A stretch of DNA of 64,000 nucleotides. It comes from Diplosphaera chodatii (Eukaryota; Chlorophyta; Trebouxiophyceae; Prasiolales; Stichococcaceae). The notes beneath the pieces are model-generated. The model was not told the DNA's origin. It was given only the letters and a program-made list of their open reading frames with translations, and searched no databases. Of this stretch, positions 37,464 to 48,500 are shown piece by piece. The stretch is from NCBI GenBank assembly GCA_032358165.1, contig JAALGY010000031.1, forward strand, positions 1,488,001-1,552,000, in the 5' to 3' direction. A program made the position numbers and the translations under genes. Every line of letters begins with the position of its first letter. Position 1 is the stretch's first letter.

Positions 37464-37958
37464 CGATCAAGAGACTGGACGTCCGGAGAGCTGAGCAAGC
37501 AAGTCAGTATGAAGTGAGATGGTGAAGAATCGACCCTAGTCAGTCCTGTGAACTACACCCTAGTCTGGAGGGTCCCAAAGGCGATTTGCTAAGGATCGTC
37601 TCCGACTCTTCGTTGGTCTGAGCTCGCTCTGCTCAGTGGCGAGGTAGTAGCATTACACCCCCTGTCAGCGACCATCTTCAGCGCCGGTCAGCTTCTGCAG
37701 ACTGGCAACGTGCTTGCGACAGCTACGACTGCTGTGACACTATCAGTGAGCACTTTGGTACCATCGAGCGCGCTCCTGTGGGAACCCACCCAAGCTCGAG
37801 CCCGTTAGGCCAGCAGGGGGCCTTGGAACCGCGTTTCAGGGCGCACACAACCTAGCTCACCAGGAAGGATCCGGCCCTGTCGTCGGAGCCTGCGCACAGC
37901 CTGTGCTGAGCGGCCCCCGCAGCTGCCTGCCGCCTCGCGGCTGGCAGACCAGCCCAGC
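37464..37958. other. Intergenic: METTL17 3' UTR and kinase promoter
   Basis: This 495-base spacer separates two same-strand genes. No exon, repeat or RNA gene was recognised. Confidence 0.45.
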
Positions 37959-40900
37959 ATGGCAGCAGCGACTGGGCTGTTGCGCGCCTCAGTGGGCTCC
38001 CGGTCCTTCAGCAACCTGGCTGCCAACCGCAGGTGAGTCCAAGTGCTGCTGCTGAAAGCCCCTGGCTTGATCCACGGGTTTCTGCCGTGAGCAAACATCA
38101 GGCCCAGCGGGTGCATCCAGACGCTGCATGCTGCACTGTTGCGGCTGCTTGCGCTGTATGCGTGTCAGCATGTGGCTGCACAGCAATGTGCTTTCGACAG
38201 AGCAGAGGGCTTGACAGTTTGCAGGTGTTGCATCCATGCGACTTCGTGCAGTGCATCGCCGCAAGCGGTGCCCGCGTGATGGAGCTGCCTGCTGGTCAAG
38301 CCCGTGCAGCAGTGTCGCAATGATGGACGTCTGATTTTCCCAATGACTACAGGGAGTACCCGACGGAGGCCGAGGCCTACGAGCTTCTGGAGGAATGTGG
38401 GCGAGGTGTCAGTGCAACGGTAAGGCGGCGCAGCCATGTGGCATATGACAAGCAATTGAAAGCTGCACAGCAACACATCGACAAGCAAGCAGCTCAGTGC
38501 ATGTCGGTCAAGATGCACGCGATGGAATCGCAGGTTTGGAAGGCCCGTTGCAAACCCTTTGACGAGGTCGTGGCGGTGAAGCTCATGGACCTGGAGGCCG
38601 TGAACTGCAGCCTGGTGAGGCGCGGCTGGCATCGTGGCATGCCCACAAGAAGTCACTCTCGTCCTGGTCACATGCACGCTGGAGGTCTCACAGATGCAGT
38701 GGTGTTGCCTCACCCTCTGCATCTGTGTGCAGGATGACATCGTGAGGGAGGCACAGACCATGCGGCGGCTGCATCACCCCAACGTCCTGCTCCTGCACGT
38801 GTCCTTTGTGCACAAGCAGACGCTGTGGATGGTCGAGCCATACATCGCCGGCGGGTCCATGCTGAACATCATGAAATATGCGTACCCAGAGGCAAGCTCC
38901 TCGAGCACCGATAGCATTAAGCATACCTGATGTGGTGTCAAAATCTGGTTCTGCTCCGCTTGGCTGGCGTCATGAGACACTGAGTACGTCACACCTGCTT
39001 ACAGGGCCTGGAGGAGCCGGTCATTGCTGCCATCCTGCGGGAGGTGTTGAAGGGGCTGGACTACATGCACAAGAATGGCAACATTCACCGTGATGTGAAG
39101 GTGTGGATGTGCCAGTGGGCATGTGAACATGTCATATTCCTACCTGATGCCTGTCTTCGACTGCATGCATGCAGTCAGTGTTTGGGTGTGCCGGAACAGA
39201 GCGTGTGGCACCATCTCGGTTTGAGAACAGGGCATATGGCATTGCTAAGCATTGCTTGCTGACAGAGCTTGCAAAGCATGTAGCATGACACGGGGGACGG
39301 AGTGTGCAGGCCGGCAACATCCTGGTGAACACGGACGGCTCGGTGCTGCTGGCGGATTTTGGCGTGGCGGCGTCACTGGAGCGTGACGGATCGTGGGGGC
39401 AGCAGATCGCTGGCCGCAACACGTTTGTCGGCACGCCCTGCTGGATGGCGCCCGAGGTCATGGAGCAAGCCCAGGGGTGCGTCCTGAGAGCACTCATGCA
39501 GGCCCTGCAGCGCCCCGGCAGCTGACACAGCTGTGCACTTCCTCGCTGTTACCCAAGCTAGCCTGCACTTCCCCAGCAGCACGAGCAGGGGGACATCCTG
39601 GCTGCGCCAGGTCTGTGCAGCTTGGAGCCATAAGGCGTTGACTGCACTGCGACTGATGTGACTTTTGCCAAACTGCGCAGGTACAATGCGCTGGCGGACA
39701 TCTGGTCCTTTGGCATCACCGTCCTGGAGCTGGCGCACGGCCATGCCCCCTTTGCCCGCTTCCCGCCCATGAAGGTGATCAGCCGCGCAACTCACTTTTG
39801 GTCATCAGACTATGCCACCGCTTGTATACATAGCCCATCTGTATGATTGTGATGCGTCAGTCAACATCACAGTTTTCTTGAGGTCACCGTGCTTGTGCAG
39901 GTGCTCCTGATGACGATTCAGAACCCGCCGCCCACCCTGGAGCAGGACAGTGGGAAGAAGCACTTTTCCAAGTACATGCGCGATGTGGTGGCCAAGTGCC
40001 TGGTCAAGGACCCTGCCAAGCGCCCCACCGCCGCGCAGCTCCTGGAGCATAAGTTCTTCAAGGTGCGACGCTGGCCTTTTCTTTCCAGAAGCACCGTGCC
40101 ATGCGCTGTGCAACCAACACAGGCTCAGCTGCAACTTCTAAGGTTCCCATTTTAGACGAAGTGGAGTCACAATGTGCTCCCATTTGAGCTTGACCCCTTC
40201 TTTGCTGCCTAACAGACGGCCCATGAAAAGACAACGCCGCTGGTCAAGCAGCTGCTCGCAGGCCTGCCGCCTGTCACGAAGCGTGTTGCCGAGATGCGGG
40301 CCGGCAAGAACCCCGGCAGCAGCCAGGTACAGCAGCTGAATGCCTGCTCGCACGCAGCATACCGCATTTAAAATGATGCACTCATAGAACCTGGTCGTCA
40401 GTACGCACCTGACAATCATTCCTGTTGCCTGATGGCAGGCCCAGGCCGAGATGGAGCACAGCCAGGCAGAGTATGTGAAGGGTGTCAGCAACTGGAACTT
40501 CGATGTCGCGGCGCTGAAGGCCAGCGCCGCCGCCGAAGGCCCCGGCCTGGCGCCTGTGCCGGAGGGCGGCCTCCCTCTGGGTGGGCCCTTCTGCCAGCGT
40601 TCGAATGTCCTTCAGCCCAATGAAATGCCTTGACCCTGTCCAACAGCCTGGGCCCGTGCAGTCGGCAGTTATGACATTGCTCCCACAGTGCATCCTCATC
40701 AAGTGTGCATGTGGTTCAATGCAGAGGATGATGCGCTCAACGGCATCGCAAAGCCAATGCAGCCGCCGACAGGCGGGGAACAGGCAGCCAGCGCGGCCCT
40801 GGCGCCAGCGTCCAAGCCCCTTGCACCCGGCAGCAAGGTGCTCCACCGTGCACAGCGCTGAGCACGCATGTAGTCCAGCTGTTCTGGATGCTCTTGAATG

Positions 40901-42210
40901 GTGGTGCATGAGTGATGCTGTACAGTGAGGCCAGCCGATGGATTCACAGATGCGTGCAATGCTACCTGGCGCAGAAGCAAGGGCGCTTTGAGGTGTCGAC
41001 CGAGGAGCTGCCGGCTGAGTCAGTCAAATTGCAGTCCGCGCCAGGGACACCACTCCAGCAGAGGTGGGTTCATCAAACTGGCATCCTGTTGCCCATTGTG
41101 CTGCACTGCAAAGCATGTGTGCCCTGAGACCCTCAGGTCTCCAGTGTCTGGTCATCCAACTGGTGACCGATTCCCTGTGTCCGCAGGCCCCTGGTGCCGT
41201 CCGAGTCCCTGGACTCGATGCGGGATGGGAAGGAGCCGGTGCTGCGCACGCTGTCCATGGTGTCGCTGGAGGGCAGCGAGGGCAGCGGCTCGGCGGCGCA
41301 GCCCGCGGCGCAGGCCAAGCGCAAGGGCCGCTTCAACATCGTCGCCGAGGAGGCCAGCGAGGGCGCCAAGGTGGGGGGCCCGCCGCCCGGCTGCAACCCT
41401 GCTGCCGTGTAGCAACCGTCCCGCTGTGTATCCCACCCCTTGTTTCGAGCTGATTCGATTGCAGTGCTTGGTTCACACACCATGCGTGTCCCGTGTCTGA
41501 CAAGCGCCCTGCATGGTGGCGCACTGCAGGGCCGCGTGGGGCGGTCCGCCTCGGTTGCCACCCTGGGTGACGGCAAGCACTCGGCGCAGGCCGCCACTGC
41601 CCTGCTGCCGATGCTGAGGGTGCATACTTCCCTTTCCTCTGTTTGGCTGAGGACACTGTTCAACGCACTGCACAGGCTGCAAGCCGTGCTTGGAGTAGAA
41701 TGACAGCCAGCCAGGCTCTGCACATGGCTGCATGTGACTGTTCTGCCCCATTTGTCGTGCAGGACTGCCTGGAGGGGATGACGGCGCAGCAGGAGATGAT
41801 GAAGCAGCTGGTCAGCGCGCTGGGGGAGGTGGAGCGCGGCAAGCAGGCGGGCCTCGCCGCCTTCCTCACCGAGTACGGCTCCCGCATCGCGGGCCGCCCC
41901 TCCAAGGAGGACCACGCCCGCGTCAAGGCCGAGGTGCGCGCCGCGGTTCACACGCACGCTGGCTGTCCTGCCGCGCCAGCTGGTTTCTGTCCATTCTGAT
42001 GGGGAAAGGGTGGGTGTGGCCTTGGCTCACTGTTGTTGAACGTCATTGCTTGCTGACATGTGTGATGTTCCGGTGCAGCTGGCCCAGGCCAAGGAGGAGA
42101 ACAGCCGGCTGCGTGACCGGCTGCGGCACACTGAAGATCAGGGTGCGCTGCGGCGGCCAGCTCTGCGGGAAGGAGAAGGCGTTGGCTCCCCGCCTGCTGA
42201 AGCCCTGTAG
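37959..42210 (+). CDS. STE20/GCK-family serine/threonine kinase
   Basis: Protein kinase of the STE20 germinal-centre group, closest in look to the plant OSR1/SPAK-like (BLUS1) kinases. Exon 1 (from 37959) [17 protein letters not shown] joins [19 protein letters not shown]. Kinase motifs in order: glycine loop [14 protein letters not shown] lysine in [23 protein letters not shown], gatekeeper region [13 protein letters not shown], catalytic [18 protein letters not shown], activation segment [27 protein letters not shown] and [14 protein letters not shown]. After the kinase come a Ser-rich tail ([25 protein letters not shown]) and a coiled coil ([11 protein letters not shown]) up to the TAG at 42208. 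All catalytic residues are present. Substrates are unknown. Confidence 0.94.
39159..39176. repeat. Perfect 18-bp palindrome in a kinase intron
   Basis: GACTGCATGCATGCAGTC equals its own reverse complement. It lies in the intron after the IHRDVK exon. It contains the alternating purine-pyrimidine core TGCATGCA that recurs in other introns of this window. Confidence 0.95.
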
Positions 42211-42540
42211 CGATCCGTCGCTCTGCTGGGCGGCACCTGTACACTAGCAGTGTTCTGAGGCGCTTGGTGAGGGCACGCGTGTGGTAAGCGTGTGCCCTCA
42301 GGCCCCTGCACTTCTGGCCATTCGCGCAGCATTGTTTGAGGATATTTCAGCCCATTGTTGCAGTTTGTGGCATGAGCACAGAGGTGCCATCATCTGAGGT
42401 CTGGTGTGAGGACTGCTGGACTGTCTGGCCTGGCTGTCAGGGAGCAGTGCACCACACGAGTTGCAGCTGGTCCCCCAACCATGCAGCAGACTTTGTTGCA
42501 GCTAGTCCAGACACTTTACCCATGGACGCTCTGACACTCA
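42211..42540. terminator. Convergent 3' UTR region, kinase / GT64
   Basis: About 330 bases lie between converging stop codons. A hairpin-capable inverted pair (GTGAGGGCACGCGTG and TGTGCCCTCAG) lies at about 42267-42302, directly downstream of the kinase stop. Confidence 0.4.
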
Positions 42541-44425
42541 TCATGCCTTCCTGTCCCAGATGGTACTCAGCCGCAGCAACCACCCATGCCGGTGCTCGGC
42601 AATTGGACGCACATGCAGAGGCACGCCGCCAAAGTGCTTGGCAAACTCTTGCAGACATGCCGAGCGCTCTGATGCATGCCCGCTCAGTGAGCTGATGCCC
42701 TTGACCTGCAGATATGCGAGTGGCAACTCAGACGCTAAGTTGACCATGCTGAGCGTGATTGTTTCACACAATCTGCACCTGCTTGCGTTGCTGCCTCGAG
42801 AACAGGCCTGAAGTCGGGGGCAAGCAATGGGCAGGCAATGCTGCACTGCCCTGGTCAGCAGCTGCGCCTACCTTGCGAACGCCCTGGCCGAGGTCTTGCA
42901 GCCCGGGTGCACGAACATACACGGGCGGCGAGCCCGTTGCGTTGGCCACCAGGAAGGCCATGGCGATGTCCTCGCAGTTGCGGTGCGCATCGATGTACTC
43001 GAGCACTGGCGGCAGCATCGACGCCGTGTACGTCGTCAGCCAGTCCCGGTGCAGGAATGCACCCTGTGGAACACCGCAGTTGCAGGCATGCTCAGTCAGC
43101 CAGCACGATCTGGAGGGAGGCAACCCTGTCAATGTCAATTTGGACATCGTCAAGCCCACCAGAGTAGTAACAGTACGGCTGTATGCGCTCAGGGGTCGAC
43201 TGTGCAAGGCACACCTTCGTGAGCACCATGCTGTAGTGACCGCGCAGGAGCACGGCTGCATCACGAAGCAGGTAGCGTGGCGTGCAGTCTGAAGCCAGCA
43301 GGTGGCCACGAGGGAACCAGCCGACCATTTGGTCAGCCGTGCGCTGCCAAGCTGCAAAGGCTGTGGCCACCTCTCCACATGGCACCAGCACATCATCATC
43401 AATGCTCAGCACCTGCGTCCACAGCATCACAATTCACGTACGCATGCCAGCAGGCTGCACCAGGCTGAAACAGGAAGCCACCAACACAGAGCTCTCACAG
43501 CCTGGCAGAGCTCACTGCCATGGTGCGAAGGCCTTGTGGTGGAGTGAAGCGCTGGTTGAGACTGCGCGAGGGCTTGACATCGTACACCACCTCCACAAAG
43601 CTGCTATAAAATGCTGCATCCTGCGCAGCTGATGGTGGCCCGACCTGCAGAAGATATAATATTGTTTCAGCGTGGTGCGCCAGGTTTGAGTGTGCATCTC
43701 ACAGCAACACCTTGCCGTCCTTGGTGTCGAAAGTACACGCAGTGAGCCTGTAGCAGGGATCAGTTAGCTTGAGCTCCTGCCCCAGCCTGCTGTTGCTGTG
43801 GCAACACACCTGGTCCTCACACCACACGACGTGGATGGCGTCAAGGCCTGGGCAGCGGGCATAGTGCGCGATCGACTGCTTCAGCAAATCGTGCCGCTTG
43901 AAGCTGTTGAGCAGCAGCGTGTACTTGGCATCATCAGCAGGCGCCGTGCCATTCTGGTATGGGATGCGCTCCATACGTGGCGTGCCAGGCGCAGGCCAGG
44001 GGCATAGCAGCTGGTTAGCTGCCTCCCCCCGTGTCTGCAGTGCATGTGTGATGAGCGATAAAGACATGGCCATACCCTGCTCTGGTGAGGCAGCTATGTG
44101 TGCCCGGCAATGCACCTTGCACCTGCTACCACTGGGCAGGAGCAACACTCGTGGAAAGTGTATGTATCGAAAGTGCATCATTGCATGTTGCGCTCAATAG
44201 CAGGTGGGGTTCTCGCCCGACCTAGCTGTGGGGCAAGCCTTTTCCAATACACACCGTGAGATGGAGGACCAGGACTGCTGCTGTCGCAAGGACGGTCGTG
44301 ACCAGTGCGCCGGCTTTCACCAGAGGCAGAAGCCGGGAGCCCGCTCTGCCGGGCCGCCTGGCCATCGTGCCTCGCCGCAGCATGGGCAGCTCGCCCTGTT
44401 TCTTGCTCTTCAGCATCGGCTGCAT
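42541..44425 (-). CDS. Exostosin-like glycosyltransferase, family GT64
   Basis: Type II Golgi-type glycosyltransferase. The ATG at 44425 (MQPMLKSKKQ) starts a basic cytoplasmic tail, then one signal-anchor helix (AGALVTTVLATAAVLVLHL). Later exons give YTLLLNSFKRHDLLKQSIAH and LDAIHVVWCED (the GT64 opening strand), FYSSFVEVVYDV, VLSIDDDVLVPCGEV with the metal-binding DDD, MVGWFPRGH, GHYSMVLTKVCLA, NCEDIAMAFLVANATGSPPV and VKGISSLSGH, ending at 42541. Order and motifs match plant and animal GT64 (EXTL-like). In plants such enzymes act on sphingolipid heads or cell-wall polymers; the acceptor here is unknown. In-frame sequence continues upstream of 44425 without another ATG. Confidence 0.9.
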
Positions 44426-44579
44426 AGCCGACTGCCATGCTGCGCCCCTGCCGAGCTTGACAGGCTGGCGCTGCAGCTGCACATGCTCAGGTGGGCCGCT
44501 GAGGCTGCGGCTGCTGACACCTGCGCGATAGCAGTGTCCACGCAGGAGTGCTGCCTAGCCTGGTGCTGGCCCAACACCG

Positions 44580-45254
44580 CTACAGCTGCTGCCCAAGCGT
44601 CTGGCGCTCGACTTCTGCGGGTGTTTTGGTCTTGAGAGCCAGGGCGTGCAACCCGGCAGCCAGCTCCTCCTGCAGGGCGCTGTACACCAGCCGATGTCGT
44701 GCCACTGGCAGCCTGCCCTTGAAGGCGTCAGAAACGACCTCCACCCTGCGAGGAGTCAGACTGAGCTTCCTATCCTGATGCGCCAATCCGACTCTCGCAT
44801 GCACTTTACAGTGCATGCATGCTGGTGCGTGCAGCAAGCAGCGCCCAACCCTGCGCAAGTGGGATAGCGGCAGTAGGACCTGAAGTGCGTCTCCGCGTCT
44901 GGAGCTCCCGAGGGATTCCCGGCGTGTCCGGCGTGCTTGTGCGACTGCATGTGCAACCGCATCCTACTGCTGAGGACTGCGTTCAGGCGTGCACGGAACT
45001 GCAGGCTGTAGTCAGCTACCTGCAAGCATGCTACACCTCGTTGACGACGCTCAGGAACGTCGGCTTCAACGCTTCAGTCAGCTTCCTGCAGGTATGTGCA
45101 CAAGCAATGATCATGGACCAAGACTTCACCTTGACAGGTGCATGTGCATGTTGGCACGGTCACTGCACCGGGTGCCTCACCGTTGGATGGCAGTGGCAAC
45201 CGGCCTAGCCAGCTGGGCTGACATTGGAAGATCGGATGCGCGGTGAGAACCCAT
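44580..45254 (-). CDS. BolA-family protein
   Basis: Small iron-sulfur-related regulator that works with monothiol glutaredoxins. Four exons join exactly in phase: 45254-45181, 45085-45037, 44944-44880 and 44745-44580, giving 117 residues. The start reads MGSHRASDLPMSAQLARPVA, a short possible organelle leader, then RKLTEALKPTFLSVVNE, SHKHAGHAG and ETHFR, and VEVVSDAFKGRLPVARHRLV with ALALKTKTPAE at the end. The SHKHAGH block carries the conserved histidine and the VARHRLVY block the second one; both are metal- or cluster-binding in this family. It is too short to contain a fused SufE or glutaredoxin domain. Start codon context is clean. Confidence 0.95.
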
Positions 45255-45528
45255 TTCTGCTCCACCGACTGCGTCACAGCGATCAAACCCCGTACAGTCA
45301 GCCACCGTGGCTTGAATAACCTTTGCAAGGATTGATCACAATGGCAGCGGACACTCCAGAGTCCGGTGATGCATTGGTGTTGTGCACGCTCGGGCTCCTC
45401 GGGATGTCATGATTGACCGGGCAGGCCGCCGCGGCCGCCAGTCGTGGTCGGACACCCCTCAGACCGTGCACGGCATCACCAGCCTTGCAGCGTGCCGCTA
45501 GCTGCTCGCGCGCACGAGCCGGGCCGAT
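45255..45528. promoter_or_regulatory. Divergent promoter region, BolA / DEG7
   Basis: Only 274 bases separate divergent start codons, so the two promoters must be close or shared. No motif stands out. Confidence 0.45.
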
Positions 45529-48500
45529 ATGGCAGGGGAGCAGTCGGATGTCCCTGCTGGCAGCGAAGGGAACAAGCCTGTGTCAGACCCTGTGGATGGG
45601 AACAATTTGCTGAGTGCCACACTGGGCGTCGATGGTGTTGCGCACATAGATGACAGCCCATCATGGCAGCGCGCCCTCGATGTGGTGGTGCACTCCTGCG
45701 TTGTCCTCAGGCAAGCAGTCCCAGCCGCTCTGTCATCCCAGTGACACGGAACGTGCCTGATGATGTATCTTCCGCACTGCCGCGCTCTATGCGGTATGCG
45801 ACGAAGCTAGGAAGTGCGTTGCAGATACAGCCTATATCAGCTCGACTTCATACATCTGACGGGTGTGTGCAAGACTTTGTACGGCTTCTTGCACAGGGTG
45901 ACGCAGAACCGCAGCTTTGATACAGAGCAGGCAACATCATCCTATGCCACCGGCTTTGTGGTCGATGATGTCAGGGGCATCATCGTGACCAACCGCCACG
46001 TTGTCACCCCAGGTACCTTGCAGGCAATGCACACCCACCTACACTTGTGTCCACAAGATCAAGAAAAATGCTTGGGACGTTGTCAAGACTCATGTCCGCC
46101 CACATGCTGCAGGTCCCACAACATGCGAGGCGGTGTTCCTCAATCGAGAGGAGCTGCCCGTGTGGCCGCTGTACTACGACCCGGTGCGACCTGAAAAAGA
46201 TGATGGGCTCATCGCCCGCATCCCTGCTAGTGTGCAGCATGTCAGTCACATCCCTGTCCATGGTCTGCTGGTCCACGGTGGCAATGCCCTGCAGGGCTTG
46301 CGATCATAAGCCCTGTAGCTGCGCTGTGGTCGTGCAGGTGCACGATTTTGGTTTTCTGCGCTTTGATCCCGCTCAGCTCCAGTTCATGAAGAGCGGCCGC
46401 ATCGAGATGGAACCAGCCGCGGCGCGCGTCGGGCTGGAAGTGCGGGTTGTGGGCAATGATTCCGGCGAAAAGGTGACTGCTTTGGTGACATGCGCAAGGC
46501 AGCGGCATGCAAGCACCAACCCTGGCCTGGTGCTTGCCATGCGACAGACCGTACATCCGCTTCTGCATGCCCTCACCTAGGAACTTATTCTGTATTGCAG
46601 TTGTCGATATTGTCCGGCACCCTTGCGCGGCTGGATAGGGACGCGCCACAGTACTCACACAAGGGCTTCAACGACTTCAACACATGTGCGGGCAGGCCGA
46701 TCACATCAGCACGCAACGAGTCGTGTACCGCGAATAGTGAAAACTGAAAGTGAAAATGTAGACCCCAGGAAAGCAGAGCGGCAAATACTGCACGCTGTGC
46801 TCAAGGATTGGGGCCCATTTCAGGCCCAGAAGCTTAGGGGTCATGTGCCTTGGTCTGCTGCAGTCTACTTGCAAGCGGCTTCGGGTACGAAAGGCGGTTC
46901 CAGCGGCAGCCCAGTGATCGATGCACGGGGCCGAGCCGTGGGGTTGAATGCGGGCGGCAAGAACAAGGCGGCGTCCGCCTACTATCTGCCTCTGCACAGG
47001 GTTGTGCGGGCACTCGGCATCCTGCAGGTGAGTTGCATGCCACCACATGCACGACTCGTGCTGAGTTGTGTAGCAACCAGCAGTCTGATGTCTCAGGAGG
47101 CGACCACAAACACATTTGGTGGATGTTGGTCACCTGCAGAAAAGCTTGGACGAGAGCCCCGCCGCGTGGCACTCGAGCCGGATTGCACGTGGCGATCTGC
47201 AGGCTACTTTTCTGTTCAAGGGCTTCGAGGAGGTATGCCTCCATGTGTGCCTCTTAGTCTTGCACATTGCACAGTCTGGAAGAATCGGTCTCTCTTCTCA
47301 TCGCATTGCTTGCTGCACCTATGCACTGTGGTGGCTGGACGATCTGACACTGATGGCCGCCACATGGCAGGTGAGACGTTTGGGTTTGAGACATGAGACA
47401 GAAGCCGCTGTGCGCGCTGCAGAGTTGCCCAACACCCCAGGTACCGCTGGTTGTCTGGCTAAATACACGGAAGGGACAGTAGGCACGGAACAATGTGTGT
47501 GTATGATGCTGGGTGATCCAGCAGTGACTAGTACAAAGTCCCTGCTGCTGAACTTCTCTCCAATTGTCAGCATGTTGACACCCTGTCAAAAACACCTGTG
47601 CACCCGCTGTCCACACCTGCACATGCAGGCCTGGGCGGCAACCAGCACACCGGCATGCTGGTGGTGGACTCGGTGCTGCCGGGCGGGCCGGCAGAGGGGC
47701 GCCTGCAGCCGGGCGACGTCCTGGTGCGCCCGCGGCAGTGGCTCCGCGCCCATGGCTGCACCGTGGCCGCACCTCGTCGAGCTGCAGTCAAGCGGGGGGC
47801 GGTCACCAAACCCATGCCACTCACGGGTACTTGTGCGGCGCCGCGCTGTCGTGCTGTCCAGCTGTGAGGCGGTGCGCCCCGCGCTGCAGGTGCGGCTGGG
47901 CGGCGCCATCCTGACCTCCTTCCTGCCGCTGGAGGAGGCGCTGGACGACGCGGTCGGCGCGTCCGTGTCCCTGGACATCGAGCGCGCCGGCGCGCCCGTG
48001 TCCCTGGAGATCGCCGTGCAGGTGTGCACCCCCTCCTTGCAGTGGCACCGCCTGCCACATCGGCATCAGGATGCTTGTGCTGCATCACAACATGTCCCAG
48101 CCCTGCTCGGTGCGCAGCGTGCTGTGTGCTGTGCCAGCAGCCGAGTGTCAACATGCCAGCTGGTGGGTCCACAGGACCTGCACAAGGTGACTCCTGACAT
48201 CTTCCTCGAGATGGCTGGCGGCATCCTGCACAGCCTCAGCTACCAGCAGGTACTGGCTGTCAAGAGCGTTGCCGCGGGTCCTTGACATCCCTGTGCACTT
48301 ACTGCTGGTGGTCTCCTGATGGACATTTCGTGTCTGCACACTCCATGCAACTCCTGCTCCTGGCTACAGGCACGCAACATGTCGCTCCCAACGGGGACAC
48401 TATATGTGGCAGAGGCAGGCTTCCTGCTGGAGCGTGCTCAGGTATGTGCAGCCAATCAGGCGACTGTGTCGAATGGTTCTGATGTGCTAAATATCCGGGA

